Assembly (NCBI RefSeq): GCF_027943255.1
Contig: NC_072892.1
Span: forward strand, 25,691,792-25,755,791
From: Anastrepha obliqua
Lineage: Eukaryota; Arthropoda; Insecta; Diptera; Tephritidae
DNA length: 64,000 nucleotides
Reading direction: 5' to 3'
The position numbers and the translations under genes were made by a program. How positions within the stretch are numbered: position 1 is the first letter of the stretch; each line of letters starts with the position of its first letter. This document shows, one piece after another, positions 1 through 9,149 of the stretch. The notes under the pieces are model-generated. The model ran no database searches. It was not told where the DNA came from and saw only the letters and a program-made list of their open reading frames with translations.

Positions 1-1551
1 CCACGTCACTTGGTAAGACGCGATATCTCCACCACCTTGCCTGATGAGATCGAAGTTATGAACTCAATTAAAGCCCTAAAGGCCAATAAAGCGCCAGGAC
101 CAGACAACATCAATCCTGAACTACTTAAGGCTGACCCTCAGGTGAGCGCTCGAAGGCTACTCCCTCTACTGCAAAACATTTGGATGTCCGGGAAGATCCC
201 GAATGACATTAAGGAGGGTGTCATCACGCTCATACCGAAAAAGGGCGATTTATCCGATTGCAAGAATTGGAGAGGCATAACACTATTAAGCATGGTCAAT
301 AAAGTAATAGCGCATATAATTAATAAAAGGCTTTCCGACGCACTGCAAAGTGGCCTACGGAATGAACAAGCGGGATTCCGACCACGCTGTTCTTGCGTCG
401 ATCAAATCAACCCCCTGAGAGTGATTGTCGAGCAATCGGTCGAGTGGCGTTCGCCACTTTATCTCTGCTTCATCGACTTTGAAAAAGCTTTTGATACTCT
501 TAACCACGAGGCAATCTGGGGAGCACTTTACTGCAAAGGAGTACCTGAAAAAATCATTTCACTTGTCAAAGAACTGTACAGTGAAGCAAGCTGCCGTGTG
601 AGACATGAGGGCATCCTGAGCAACGCTATTCCAGTTCGAACAGGAGTAAGAGAGGGATGCGTGCTATCTCCGCTCTTATTTAATCTGGTACTGGACTTAG
701 TGATGCGACAAGCCTCAGCGGCGAACAGAGGCATATCCTGGGGCCTGAGCGGCAACCTTGAGGACTTAGACTACGCTGACGATATTTGCCTGCTATCACA
801 CAAACACTCACATATGCAAGCAAAAATAGAGGCGGTGAGCGAACTCGCAGCGAGGGCTGGACTGAAAATAAACATTGCGAAGACAAAGATAATGCGCATC
901 AACACCACCGATTCACATATCTTTCAGATACGCGGCACTAACATCGAAGCTGTAGATGAATTCTGCTACCTAGGCAGTGTAATAAATAAAAACGGCGGTT
1001 CAGCGGCTGACATACGAAACCGGATATCGAAAGCTCGCGTAGTATTTGGCATGCTTGATAAAGTTTGGAGAGCAACGCATATAACGAGGCGCACGAAATT
1101 GAGAATCTTCGAGTCCAATGTGAAATCTGTCCTCTTGTATGCATGCGAAACGTGGAACGCGTCAACACGTGACATACAAGCAATGCAAGTATTCATCAAC
1201 CGCAGCCTTCGCAAGATCACGCGCATTTTTTGGCCTAACGTCATATCAAACTCCGATCTGTGGACTATAACGAAACAGATACCAGTCTATCTCGAAATTC
1301 GACGCCGCAAATGGAAATGGATCGGTCACACACTTCGAAAGCCATATGGTGATATCACTAGAGCAGCAATGGATTGGAACCCCCAAGGCAGCCGCAGACC
1401 TGGCAGACCATCTAACACGTGGAGGCGACTAGTAGAAACAGAAGTGCAACAAGCAGGCCGCTCCTGGCGGCAAATAAAATTCCTAGCTTCTAATAGATTT
1501 AACTTTAACTTGTTCATTGAGGCCCTTTGTTCCACCTAGGAACCACGGGAA
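1..1551 (+). mobile_element. 3' part of an RTE-like LINE (reverse transcriptase)
   Basis: An open frame runs from the window edge to a stop at 1537-1539 (about 512 codons, 5' part outside the window). It carries reverse-transcriptase blocks: an FIDFEKAFD block near residue 155, GVREGCVLSPLLFN near 215 and the catalytic LDYADDICLLS near 255. It ends with the RRKWKWIGH...GRPSNTWRR C-terminal domain typical of RTE-clade LINEs such as schistosome SR2 (family knowledge). No frameshift is visible, so the 3' half is intact. The stop is followed by a short 3' UTR and a (TA)n run at about 1554-1571; short microsatellite tails are usual for RTE elements. The first ATG-like start is outside the window. 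Assignment to a LINE is certain; the clade is probable. Confidence 0.9.
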
Positions 1552-1599
1552 AATATATATATATATATATAAATAACTTTTAGGCCAGCGCCGACAGCA

Positions 1600-1680
1600 T
1601 GGCGCGATAGCCGAGCGGCTAGCAATGTGAGCTTCCGATCCAAAATTCTTGGTTCGAATCACAAGAAAAAAAATTTTTTT
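1600..1680 (+). repeat. tRNA-like SINE head
   Basis: An A-box-like TAGCCGAGCGG (about 1608-1618) and a B-box GGTTCGAATCA (1651-1661) are spaced as in a tRNA, and a T run follows. The 5' acceptor strand does not pair with the 3' side, so this is not a functional tRNA gene. It is best read as the head of a tRNA-derived SINE or a tRNA pseudogene. It faces another SINE copy just downstream. Confidence 0.5.
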
Positions 1681-1699
1681 ATACAGTTATTTTATTTTA

Positions 1700-1892
1700 T
1701 TTTATGATATGTTTATGAGGAGCTTTTTTTCATGGCAGAAATACACTCGGTGTTTTGCCATTGCCTGCTGAGGGGTGAGCGCTATTAGAAAAATAGTTTT
1801 CCTTAATTTTGGTGTTTTCACCGAGATTCGAACTGACGTTCTCTCTGTGAATTCTGAATAGTAGGCAACCACCAACCCATTCGGCTACGGCG
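1700..1892 (-). repeat. tRNA-derived SINE (family 1), reverse copy
   Basis: The reverse complement starts with the GCCGTAGCCGAATGGGTTGG head, then GGAATTC-like and AGAGAGAACG blocks, a B-box close to GTTCGAATCTCGG, and a body containing GTGTATTTCTGCCATGAAAA and AAGCTCCTCATAAA. The same order is found at 5077-5350 and 15650-15970. The 3' end is truncated before the ATATAT tail. Confidence 0.8.
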
Positions 1893-2019
1893 TTTGTTTA
1901 ATTTTACTGATGCAAAAATGAGGAAAAATATATGAATAAAGTTTGCTTACTGTTTACACATTTTCCAAAGGTGACGAAGAACCAAAAAAAAAGTCGATTT
2001 TCAAACAAATACGAGTGCA

Positions 2020-2765
2020 TATGTGTAATTGTGTTAGAGTTTCGGTCACGCCCCAGCAAAACCTGCGTGCATATGTGTTTGTAACATTCAAAAAAATGTA
2101 ATTGTGTTAAAGTTTCGGTCACGCAGGTTTTGCTGGGGACGCTCATAATAGCAACCGCGTGTGTATTTTTATATTCGTAAATATTTTCATTTTTAAATAT
2201 TTACCGCAATTATGCCGAAAAAAAATACAGAAAAGTGTCGTGAGTATCGACAGAAAAAAAAATCAATAAATAGCATCACGGAATTCATTCACGAAAATTT
2301 AATAAAGTATACACCAGAAGTATCGCGGATACTTAGAAAAGATTACAATAAAGTTCCAATGATTTTAAGTGGCGATTTTAACGTAAATTTTGCATTGGAC
2401 ACAGCGGTTCCTTTAATTGACTTTCTCAATACAACATTCAATTTAAAAATGTGTAACAATCGCACTGAATCGACAACACGATCAAAAACAACAATTGACG
2501 CGGTATTTCAAAGATATGTTGACAACATCGAAACCAAAGCATTTGTATCATATTTTAGCTATCATAAGCCACTCGTATCATTTGTTGAAATTGAAAACAT
2601 TGAGGATGAATAATAATAAAATGAAGAAAATCAAATATGAACTTTATAGCAATATTATAATGAACCTATAATTATCCCCCTCCTAATGCTGCTTTCGTCT
2701 TATTCTCTCTCAGTTTGTTTTACGGAAGGTTTCACTTCTATCGCGTCTAACCGTTAGACTGGTAT
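2020..2765 (+). mobile_element. Non-autonomous Helitron/Helentron-like element
   Basis: The element surrounds a 133-codon frame (2212-2613) that joins two distant parts of a Helentron protein. The MPKKNTEKCREYRQKKK start resembles Helitron N-termini. The rest (residues 20-133) resembles the AP-endonuclease-like domain at the C-terminus of animal Helentrons: GDFNVNF near residue 55, TTIDAVFQRY near 97 and FSYHKP near 114. The Rep and helicase domains between them are absent, so this is an internal deletion derivative. Upstream, a 19-base motif at 2051-2069 recurs inverted at 2121-2139. Downstream, a small hairpin (GTCTAA-CCG-TTAGAC, 2745-2759) sits near the probable 3' end. Exact ends are uncertain. 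Confidence 0.6.
2212..2613 (+). pseudogene. Fused Helentron N-terminus plus endonuclease remnant
   Basis: A 133-residue frame has a real ATG. It is too short for any autonomous Helitron protein (usually well over 1,000 residues) and lacks Rep and helicase motifs. The junction lies around residues 17-22. The endonuclease part keeps the conserved Asp-Phe-Asn and His-Lys-Pro positions. It could still be translated, but no autonomous function is expected. Confidence 0.55.
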
Positions 2766-2857
2766 TTTTTTTTTCTTATTTTATATTGAGTCCATACATT
2801 TAAAATGTGGCCAAAAGTTGTATGTTGTATAAAATTAAAAATTATTTTTATTTACAG

Positions 2858-4434
2858 TGACTGGCATAAATATTCACATAGTCAATGCAGTTGTATGCTC
2901 AATTTGTGTTTTCTACACGATGCTGGTAAGTCAGATCGCATAAATCGAATTTGAATTTTCAAATTTTCATTTTCTTTTACAACTACTCACGCAGGGTGGC
3001 ATCAAAGCTGTTGTATGGACTGATGTGCTACAAGGTGGCATCATGCTTTCGTCTGTGGTGTTGGTGGGCATTTTGGGTACTTTTAAGACAGGAGGTCTGG
3101 GTAAAGTTTTTGAATATGCGTCAGATGGTGGGCGTATGGACTTTAAGTAAGTATAATAATATCCGTTCTGGAAATTAGGTAAACAGTTTTTGCAACTATT
3201 GTAGTTTTTTGCTGTGGGATTTAGCTTTAGATCTTTAGTGAAGAATGTAATATTTGCGCTACTTGTTAGTGGGTGTTAACTTCTTGCAATTAGTCAACAA
3301 AAACTTATATCTGCATATAACGAATTTCTTGCAGCTTCTCTCTGGATCCACGCACGCGCATCACATTCTGGAATGCATTTATTTGTGGCGCTATGATGTG
3401 GGTGGGCCATATTGGTCTAAATCAAAGTTGTGTTCAACGAATCGTTTCTTTGCCTTCCTTGAAGCATGCCCAAAGGTAGGAGTAGTTCATGTAAACATTT
3501 AAAGTGCACTTTAAAGTTAGGTATAATTTATCAGCTCGGTTAATAAAGCGCACCTTAGTGATTAATTGAAAAAGCTGCAGAAAATTTGTATGATTTGTAT
3601 ATAGTAAATGTGAAATTATGCATACATTGCAGAGCTCTTTGGTTAACCGGCATTGGCTTTATTGTGGTGATGACTTTAAATTGTTTCATCGGCATTGTGA
3701 TGTACGCTTACTATCATAGTTGTGATCCAATCAAATCAGGTGTAAGTACACCCAAGCAAATACCCAATAATACTAACATATTTAATTGGAAACTAACTGA
3801 GTACCGCCCACTGATTATTCTACCCTTAGTTAGTCAACAAACCGGATAGAATGATCCCCTTCTTTGTGCAAGATATTATGGGCCACCTGTTGGGTATGCC
3901 TGGCCTTTTCATTTCCTGTGTCTTCAGCGCTGCGCTCAGTTCGATGTCTGCCATGTTGAATTCTTTAGCTGGTGTTGTGTATTTCGATTATATTAAGCCG
4001 CGCATCAAGAAGTACCACACGGAGGAGCGCGCCAATTTCACAATGAAGGTCATTATTGTGGCAATGGGCTGCTATTGTGTAGCTGGTGGCGTGGTAGTGG
4101 AGCGTTTCGATTCAATGTTGCAACTCGTAATTACGATTACCGGTATCAATACCGGCTCTGTAGTAGGTGTTTTCCTACTGGGTATGCTAGTGCCCCGCAC
4201 CAATGGCAAGGTGAGTGAGTTTTAGCGCAATCCGAAGCATGAAAATCATGCGAATTGTTTTTCTTTCTTGTCAAAGGTAGCCGCTGCTTCGATTATTTTC
4301 AGTATTTTGGGAATGTTTTGGATCATTATGAATGGTCAAGTGCGTGCTAAGGAGGGTGCCATACATTATGCGCCATTACCCACAAGCATTGAAGGATGTG
4401 CGTCGCAAAATCTGCAGGTGGTGGTGAAATCAAT
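2858..4434 (+). CDS. SLC5 sodium/solute cotransporter, exons encoding the middle and C-terminal membrane core
   Basis: Six exons can be joined in frame: 2858-2925, 2995-3146, 3335-3475, 3633-3741, 3830-4210 and 4277-4434, each with AG/GT borders and matching phases. A seventh (terminal) exon lies at 11993-12350. The joined protein reads VTGINIHIVNAVVCSICVF, GGIKAVVWTDVLQGG, DPRTRITFWNAF, CVQRIVSLPS, then MIPFFVQDIMGHLLGMPGL and AALSSMSAMLNSLAGVVYFD. All are signatures of the SLC5/SSF family (LeuT fold, about 13-14 membrane helices). Insect members near this type are annotated as sodium-coupled monocarboxylate or multivitamin transporters; the substrate cannot be told from sequence. The 5' exons (roughly the first 200 residues) lie outside the window. 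Confidence 0.9.
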
Positions 4435-4734
4435 GTAAGTATACTTTTCCACTTCTGTCAATTAAAGAAAGTCGTATACTAGATTTTTATAGAATTCGTA
4501 TTCTCAATGATTTTCTACGGAGCAACTAAATAGCCCTTGGGAAGTGAGCTAATTGTGAGAGGTCGACCCTTATAAGTTAATTATAAAGTAGAGTAAATTT
4601 TAAGTATTTGATCCTTTGCAGCTTCTATTCACCAAGAGGTGAAAACAAATTTGTATATTAGTTTGAGGGAAATAAATCCACTATTTTCTCGCAAGGATGA
4701 TAGATACCAGGTTTGCTCGTTAGGTATGGTGAAA

Positions 4735-5530
4735 AAAAAATTTTTGAGGGGAACTTTGGGTTTTCGTCATTTGTTTTGTGTTTCACTAAGCTCAAGCTAA
4801 ATTTTGTGAGTAGCTGGTTCACTCCGAAGTTTCCTTCAGGATAGCTGGTGCATTTAAAATTTATGTAAGACAATCTTATCTGGTCAAGCGAATGTTTAGA
4901 GGCCTTAGAGTCGAAACGATTTTAACCTATTCTCAAACTTTAAATGGGTAAGAACCTCACATTTCTTGATATGAAGGTTGAGGCTATGGTATAATGAGCC
5001 CAGTGGGCCACTTTTGGTAAGCAGAACTGGCGCTGTGGGATGAACCATACGTAATGTTACGGTGCCTAAATTTCACGGCGGCCGCCGTAGCCGAATGGGT
5101 TGGTGCGTGACTACCATTCGGAATTCACAGAGAGAACGTAGGTTCGAATCTCGGTGAAACACCAAAATTAAAAACCTCCGAGTGTATTTCTGCCATGAAA
5201 AAGCTCCTCATAAAAATATCTGCCGTTCGGAGTCGGCTTGAAACTGTAAGTCCCTCCATTTGTGGAACAACATCAAGACGCACACCACAAATAGGAGGAG
5301 GAGCTCGGCCAAACACCCAAAAAGGGTGTACGCGCCAATTATATATATATAAGCTAAATTTTGTGTAACAAATTCGCTTAGAGTCGAATAACGGTCTGCT
5401 AGGTAGAACAGCTCTAAAAATCTTTTCACTATAATTTTCTCGGTAGATGGCTGTAGTGATCGATATCTCGTAAAGTATTGATCAAGCAATTTAAAGTATA
5501 CACCGTTGCCAAGGGGACATTTCACGCTAA
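4735..5530. repeat. Interspersed repeat X, split by a SINE retrocopy
   Basis: The pieces 4735-4808 and 5351-5480 together match, in reverse orientation, the block 57290-57450. Shared words include TTTGTTTTGTGTTTC, AGCTAAATTTTGTG, CGAATAACGGTCTGCTAGGT and CTAAAAATC/GTAAAAATC. The repeat is interrupted here by an insert with a target-site duplication (next entry). The family identity is unknown; its right side runs into a mariner remnant. Confidence 0.55.
4809..5350 (+). repeat. SINE family 1 retrocopy with extra 5' sequence and 15-bp target duplication
   Basis: The insert is flanked by the 15-base direct repeat AAGCTAAATTTTGTG (4794-4808 and 5351-5365). It has about 268 bp of non-SINE sequence (4809-5076) followed by a full SINE. 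The SINE has its tRNA-like head from about 5077, B-box near 5141-5151, body, GGAGGAGGAGCTCGGCCAAACACCC-type segment and an ATATAT tail ending at 5350. The tail lies at the 3' border, as expected for target-primed reverse transcription. The extra 5' part suggests either transcription from upstream or an older composite. Confidence 0.65.
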
Positions 5531-5818
5531 AAAAATTAGTTCGCTGTTTTTTGTTTATTCCGTTCAGTTGTTAGTTACAGGGTGTTAACAATGGATGTCA
5601 AAAATTCGACAGATTTTACAGCTTTTCTTTGATAAAGGCGAACAAGTTAGCCAGTGGCAGGCCGCTGAAATTGTGAACGGTGTTCATGGTGTCGATACTA
5701 TACGAATTTTGGTTTCGTCGATTCCGTTCAGGCATTTTTGATGTTAAAGAAGTGGACGTATTAGTAGTCGTAGCATCGTCCAGGAGCCAAATATCGGCCA
5801 TAAAACAGCAGAAACTTT
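5528..5818 (+). mobile_element. Mariner fragment (5' UTR and transposase N-terminus)
   Basis: After a 5'-UTR-like segment, ATG at about 5591 opens a degenerate mariner transposase. In shifting frames one reads DKGEQVSQWQAAEIVNGV, then a WFRRFRSG-like segment (FRRFRSGIFDVKEVD) and SRSIVQEPNIGHKTAETLAE, the first helix-turn-helix of mariner transposases. Frameshifts and stops make it non-functional. It ends where the next SINE begins. Confidence 0.65.
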
Positions 5819-6012
5819 AGCTGAGTTTTTATGAGGAGTTTTTTCATGGCAGAAATACCTTTGGAGGCTTGATATTATCTGCCTAGAAGCGACAGCCATT
5901 ATATAAAACTTTTTCAATTGGTGTTTTCTCCCCACACTGGGTGTCGAAACCTGTGCACTTCCGGATGGTAGTCATAGGTATATCAACTCATTCGGCTATG
6001 GCGATCGCCACT
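5819..6012 (-). repeat. SINE family 1, variant subfamily, reverse copy
   Basis: The reverse complement begins GCGATCGCCATAGCCGAATG, keeps the A-box, has a diverged B-box (GGTTTCGACACCC) and the body words CTGCCATGAAAA and ACTCCTCATAAA. The CGCCATAGCCGAATGAG head is shared with the head-only copy at 20062, which suggests a separate subfamily. It abuts the mariner fragment. Confidence 0.7.
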
Positions 6013-7050
6013 TATGGCACGACCGGTATTCAGGTTAAAGGACTAAATCGGCTCTTTATTGTTCTTCAGCTCTCTTTTGCTCTAAAAAGTAGCTATCATG
6101 TCTAAGCTGGATACTACTGCTATCAGCAGAAGAAAGATGAAGGACAATAAACTACTACAATTAAAAGCAATAAATTAACACCAAATGTTTCAAAAATGCA
6201 ATGTTTCATGGAATTGGGTGAATTAATGGTTTATTCCGATAGAATAGACTCTTTGCAGACAGACTCCGGAGTCGTATGACAAATTTATTTTATCTTCACT
6301 TTTCAGTTCTCGAGAAGGGATTTATTAGTTTATTGACTCATCTGCTGTTTTCTACTTGAAATGTTTTAACGCCTTAAATGAAGTTTCATCCCCTTTTATG
6401 ATGTTCAGCTATTTTTGGTGTGTAGAACAAAGCGTGCTCTCACTTTCCGTCAGCCCAAAATGTATTAGACTAGCAAACCCGGCCCCCTTCGCTGGACACA
6501 CTAAAATAGAATAGATATGGTTTAGAACAGAAAATATATGATTTTCATATTATTTATTTCTTTATTCTTTATTCAAGCGCGTTGGCATAAACAATATTTT
6601 TTGTTTTTCTATTTGTTTTTGAGTAAATATAAAATATAAATTGAAAATCAGGAAAAAAGAAGATTGTTTTTAAATTTCAAATCAACGCATATGAATAAAC
6701 AATCGTCTTTTTTCCTGATCATCCATGAATTTTTCGTTTCAATTTATATGTTTTATTAACCATTGGAGCTTTTTTAACCATTATCCATTTATATTTTTCA
6801 AAAAAAAAAACGAAAAAAAATTTTTTTTCCACGAACACATAATTTCATTCGGATTTCACATTAAATTCTCAAATTTCGTAAGAAATTATTCACTGTTCCA
6901 AAATCCACTCCAAAAAAATTCACAAACAATTTTTACATGTTGCACTTACGTTTTTTCCTTATGGCATCCAAATCAGAAAGAAATATTGACACATTGTAAC
7001 TCACACTGTCAATTTGACAGTTCAGTTCCGCCCCAAGCGTTAAAAAAGTA
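6013..7050. other. SLC5 intron segment with no gene; long hairpin at 6648-6719
   Basis: No convincing coding sequence is present; the predicted frames are AT-rich and low complexity. The only structure is an inverted repeat whose arms (6648-6670 and 6697-6719) pair at 22 of 23 positions around a 26-base loop. Weaker pairing extends outward, with an ATAAATTGAAA block on the left and TTTCAATTTAT on the right. Confidence 0.5.
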
Positions 7051-7875
7051 AGCGACATTATGGCTGGTTCAAAAGAACGCTGTACCCGTTGCCAGTGCTC
7101 CGAATTACAACCAAACCTTTCGAAACCCATTTTCAATACTTACTTAACAATGTGTGTAAGTTTGGTTTAATTCGGTGCAAAGACACGGCGGGTCCACGTT
7201 TTGGCATATATTTCGAGACCCTAGTCATCAATAGGTATGAAAATTACCCCGTATTAAAGCACTTATCAACAGCTTTCATTTGATACCCATATTGTACATA
7301 CACAACCAAAGGTTACCCGGGTCCACGTTTTGACCTATATCTCGAGACCCTATCTACCAATAGGTATTCACACTATACGGAAATCATCTTCAATACCTAC
7401 TTAACAATGTGTGTAAGTTTGGTTTAATTCGGTTCAAAGACACGGCGGGTCCACGTTTTGGCATATATTTCGAGACCCTAGTCATCAATAGGTATGAAAA
7501 TTACCCCGTATTAAAGCACTTATCAACAGCTTTCATTTGATATCCATATTGTACAAACACATTCTACGGTCCACGTTTTGGTCTCTATCTCGAGACCCTA
7601 GTCACGGAGCGGATGGAAATACTCTGAACTAAAGCATTCACCAACAGCTTCCATTTGATACCCATATTGTACATACACATCCGAAGGTTACCCGGGTCCA
7701 CGTTTTGACCTATATCTCGAGCCCTATTTCCAAAATAAAATATAATCCATGTTACTCGTGGATGATGTAGCTTTCGAATGGTGAAAGAATTTTTAAAATC
7801 GGTCCAGTAGTTTTTGAGCCTATTCATTACAAACAAACAAAATTTTCCTCTTTATAATATTAGTATAGATATTCT
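7050..7875 (+). mobile_element. Transposon-derived element with about 258-bp internal tandem repeats
   Basis: Two and a partial third copies of a unit of about 258 bp run from about 7133 to 7740; the word TACTTAACAATGTGTGTAAG recurs at 7141 and 7399. Within each unit a shorter word, GGTCCACGTTTTGRCMTATA followed by TCGAGACCC, occurs twice. The right end reads AAAATCGGTCCAGTAGTTTT, a CAAACAAACAAA run, then CTTTATAATATTAGTATAGA. I remember this terminus from interspersed repeats in many arthropods but cannot name its class with certainty. No coding capacity is seen. Confidence 0.55.
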
Positions 7876-8409
7876 TTGAGATGCTCAAGTTCACGTCGAT
7901 TCATTTTAATGAAGATTTTTATTTTCCTTTAATGAAATCAAAAGAATGATGTAGGTGATTACAAATTCCAATTGACCAACATATTACTCATGATTTGAAC
8001 ATTATTCTCAGACTTTTTTCTATCCTGCTGCTATCTACTATTAATGCTACTATCTATTGAACCTTGCTATAGACTTCATATTATAATATTATATTTCAGC
8101 GATTTTTGACCAAGAGATGGCAACTAAGGTTTTCTTGCTGATTGGTGCGATATAAAGCAGTTTCAATAGGGGTCTATCTTCGAACTGACACATCTGTCAC
8201 CTTTATCACTACTGACAGCATTTGTTTTTTCTTTTCATCGACTGTTAAACAGATTAAAAATGTTTACAAATCATTAAAGCAATGATTGGTTTATCAAAAT
8301 TGTAGATGATTGTAGAGCACTAAGCAAATTTAGATAATGACGTGATGCCATTGAATTATTTTCTTAGGAGTATGTCAAGTCACAAGTCATATTAGTCATA
8401 AATTATATA
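7876..8409. other. SLC5 intron segment, nothing recognised
   Basis: AT-rich unique-looking intron sequence between two repeats. No open frame, RNA motif or repeat could be supported. A TA at 8408-8409 is the left target site of the following Tc1-like element. Confidence 0.5.
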
Positions 8410-9149
8410 CAGTTAGTAGGAGAAGTAAGTATACACCGGATACGTTCTCAATTTTCCCCCAATCGTTTCTTTCAAACAACCTAAGTTATAACAAAATTGT
8501 GTTTTATTTACATGAATGAAATACAAAAATCATATTTAATCCAAATAGTGACAAAATTTTAAAAAGGAACCTAACTATGGCTTTTTATATAAAACTTTAT
8601 AAAAATTCATGTCTCAAAAGTAAGTATACAGTTCATCACATTATTAATTTGTGAAATCAAAAACATAATTAAAATCAAATTCTAGTATTTGTAGGATAAC
8701 CATTAGACTTTACAATCGCTTTCAGTCTTGATGGCATTGATTTCATCAAGTTTTCAGTTACAGCTGGTGGTATTTTTTTCCATTCCTCTTGAAGGACGTT
8801 TTTCAGTTGCACCTTATTTCTAATGGGATGTTTACGTATTTGACGATTTAAATGTTCCTATAAATGTTCGATTGGGTTAGTATCCGGGGACTGTGGCGGT
8901 ATTTTCAGCTGTTTTCGCGCATTGTATAACAGCCACTCTCATACAATGTTGGATGTGTGCTTGGAGTCATTATCCTGCTGGAAGATAAACGTTCCTCCAA
9001 GGCCCAATTTCGTAGCGCTTTCTTTTAAAATACTTTTCAAAATATTTAAATAACCATATCGGTCTATAATATTTTCGATAAATACCAACCTCGTTCGCAG
9101 CCATACATCCTCAAACCAGCACAGAACCCCCTCCATGCTTCACAGTGCC

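Noticed and set aside
1600..1665. Functional tRNA gene
   Set aside because: A- and B-boxes are present but the acceptor stem cannot form. The same holds for the SINE heads at 5077 and 15650.
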